Below are positions 6,849 to 7,337 of a stretch of DNA of 7,337 nt, one piece after another. Every line of letters begins with the position of its first letter. Position 1 is the first letter of the stretch. The stretch comes from an uncultured Nitrospinaceae bacterium (lineage in GTDB: Bacteria; Nitrospinota; Nitrospinia; Nitrospinales; VA-1), in assembly GCA_938073925.1 (NCBI GenBank), contig CALJGH010000045.1, positions 1 to 7,337 of the forward strand, written 5' to 3'. Position numbers and translations under genes: made by a program. The notes beneath the pieces are model-generated. The model was not told where the DNA came from, searched no databases, and worked only from the letters and a program-made list of their open reading frames with translations.

Positions 6849-7337
6849 AGCATTTCAGGAATTGATTCCTCTAATTAAAGACGAGCCGGTGGTTCATGCT
6901 AATGGTTTCATTTGCCGCGAATCGTTTGCTCAAAAAGATCGTGAAGCTAATTTTTATATGATCGGTTCGATGGGGTTGGCCTCATCGATTGGCTTAGGGG
7001 TTGCCTTATGCAAGCCTGATAAAAATGTAATCATCATTGATGGCGATGGAAACGTGCTGATGGCGATGGGTACTCTGGCCATGATTGCCGCAGAAGCACC
7101 GAGAAACCTGATTCATGTTGTTATAGATAATGAAGTGTATGAGTCGACAGGAAGCCAGCGATCCCTCTCAAGCAAAGTGCAGCTCGAAGAAGTTGCGAGA
7201 AGCACGGGCTATAAAAATGTTTTGCGAGTAGAAAAAAAGGAAGAAATTAAATCAGCATTTTTGAAGCTGAAAGATTCTGAAGGCCCAAATTTTCTGCTGA
7301 TCAAAGTCGAACCTGGATTCGACCCCGCTACCGGACG
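6835..7337 (+). CDS. Phosphonopyruvate/sulfopyruvate decarboxylase-type ThDP enzyme, beta subunit (3' end beyond window)
   Basis: This is the C-terminal (diphosphate-binding) half of the decarboxylase; 167 residues are visible and the usual length is about 180-190, so little is missing. Clear motifs are REANFYMIGSMGLASSIGLG (36-55) and the ThDP/Mg signature GDG (70-72, in VIIIDGDGNVLMAMGTLA) followed by 26 residues and Asn99 in VVIDNEVYESTGSQ. Asp71 and Asn99 are the expected Mg ligands. The visible end is FLLIKVEPGFDPATG. NFYMxGSMG together with IKVEPG is reminiscent of sulfopyruvate decarboxylase ComE, while DNEVYESTG resembles phosphonopyruvate decarboxylase (usually NEVHESTGGQ). The start overlaps the alpha gene by 14 bases, so the two are almost certainly made together as a complex. 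It lacks the catalytic Glu, which the alpha subunit supplies. Confidence 0.88.
   Translation, partial: MKGTEAFQELIPLIKDEPVVHANGFICRESFAQKDREANFYMIGSMGLASSIGLGVALCKPDKNVIIIDGDGNVLMAMGTLAMIAAEAPRNLIHVVIDNEVYESTGSQRSLSSKVQLEEVARSTGYKNVLRVEKKEEIKSAFLKLKDSEGPNFLLIKVEPGFDPATG

Overview
The window carries bacterial genes with moderate to low GC. It has two large housekeeping genes, glyS and ppdK, followed by the start of a three-gene accessory operon, all on the + strand. A minus-strand gene fragment sits at the left edge. The bacterial-type alpha2beta2 glycyl-tRNA synthetase and the pyrophosphate-type pyruvate phosphate dikinase indicate a bacterium. The phylum cannot be fixed from sequence alone; a deltaproteobacterium-like or Nitrospinota-like Gram-negative is only a guess. 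No RNA gene, insertion sequence, CRISPR array, phage gene or integrase was seen.

Layout. (1) 1-224, minus strand: a small unrecognised gene with a hydrophobic N-terminus. It appears split by a one-base frameshift at an A5 run and continues past the window edge. (2) 225-438: a divergent intergenic region with a good sigma70-type promoter for glyS and a 13-bp AT-rich palindrome. (3) 439-2511: glyS, with no glyQ directly in front of it. (4) 2512-2600: a short gap with a small hairpin just before the next start codon. (5) 2601-5231: ppdK, complete with its catalytic residues. (6) 5232-5389: a gap with a consensus-like promoter and a strong ribosome-binding site. (7) 5390 to the right edge: an extended short-chain dehydrogenase/epimerase, then the alpha and beta halves of a split thiamine-diphosphate (ThDP) decarboxylase of the phosphonopyruvate/sulfopyruvate decarboxylase family. 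The beta gene is cut by the window end.

How the genes may work together. GlyS and PPDK are housekeeping: tRNA charging, and interconversion of pyruvate and phosphoenolpyruvate. The last three genes are tightly packed (10-base gap, then 14-base overlap) behind their own promoter, so they form one transcription unit. The alpha half holds the catalytic Glu and the beta half holds the diphosphate/Mg site, so together they should form one decarboxylase acting on a 3-carbon 2-oxo acid with a phosphonate or sulfonate group. The product would be phosphonoacetaldehyde or sulfoacetaldehyde. With an adjacent sugar-nucleotide-type epimerase/reductase, the most economical reading is the start of a cluster making a phosphonate or sulfonate small molecule or a surface-glycan decoration. 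The defining upstream enzyme (PEP mutase, or a sulfolactate/sulfopyruvate-forming enzyme) is not in the window, so the pathway remains open.
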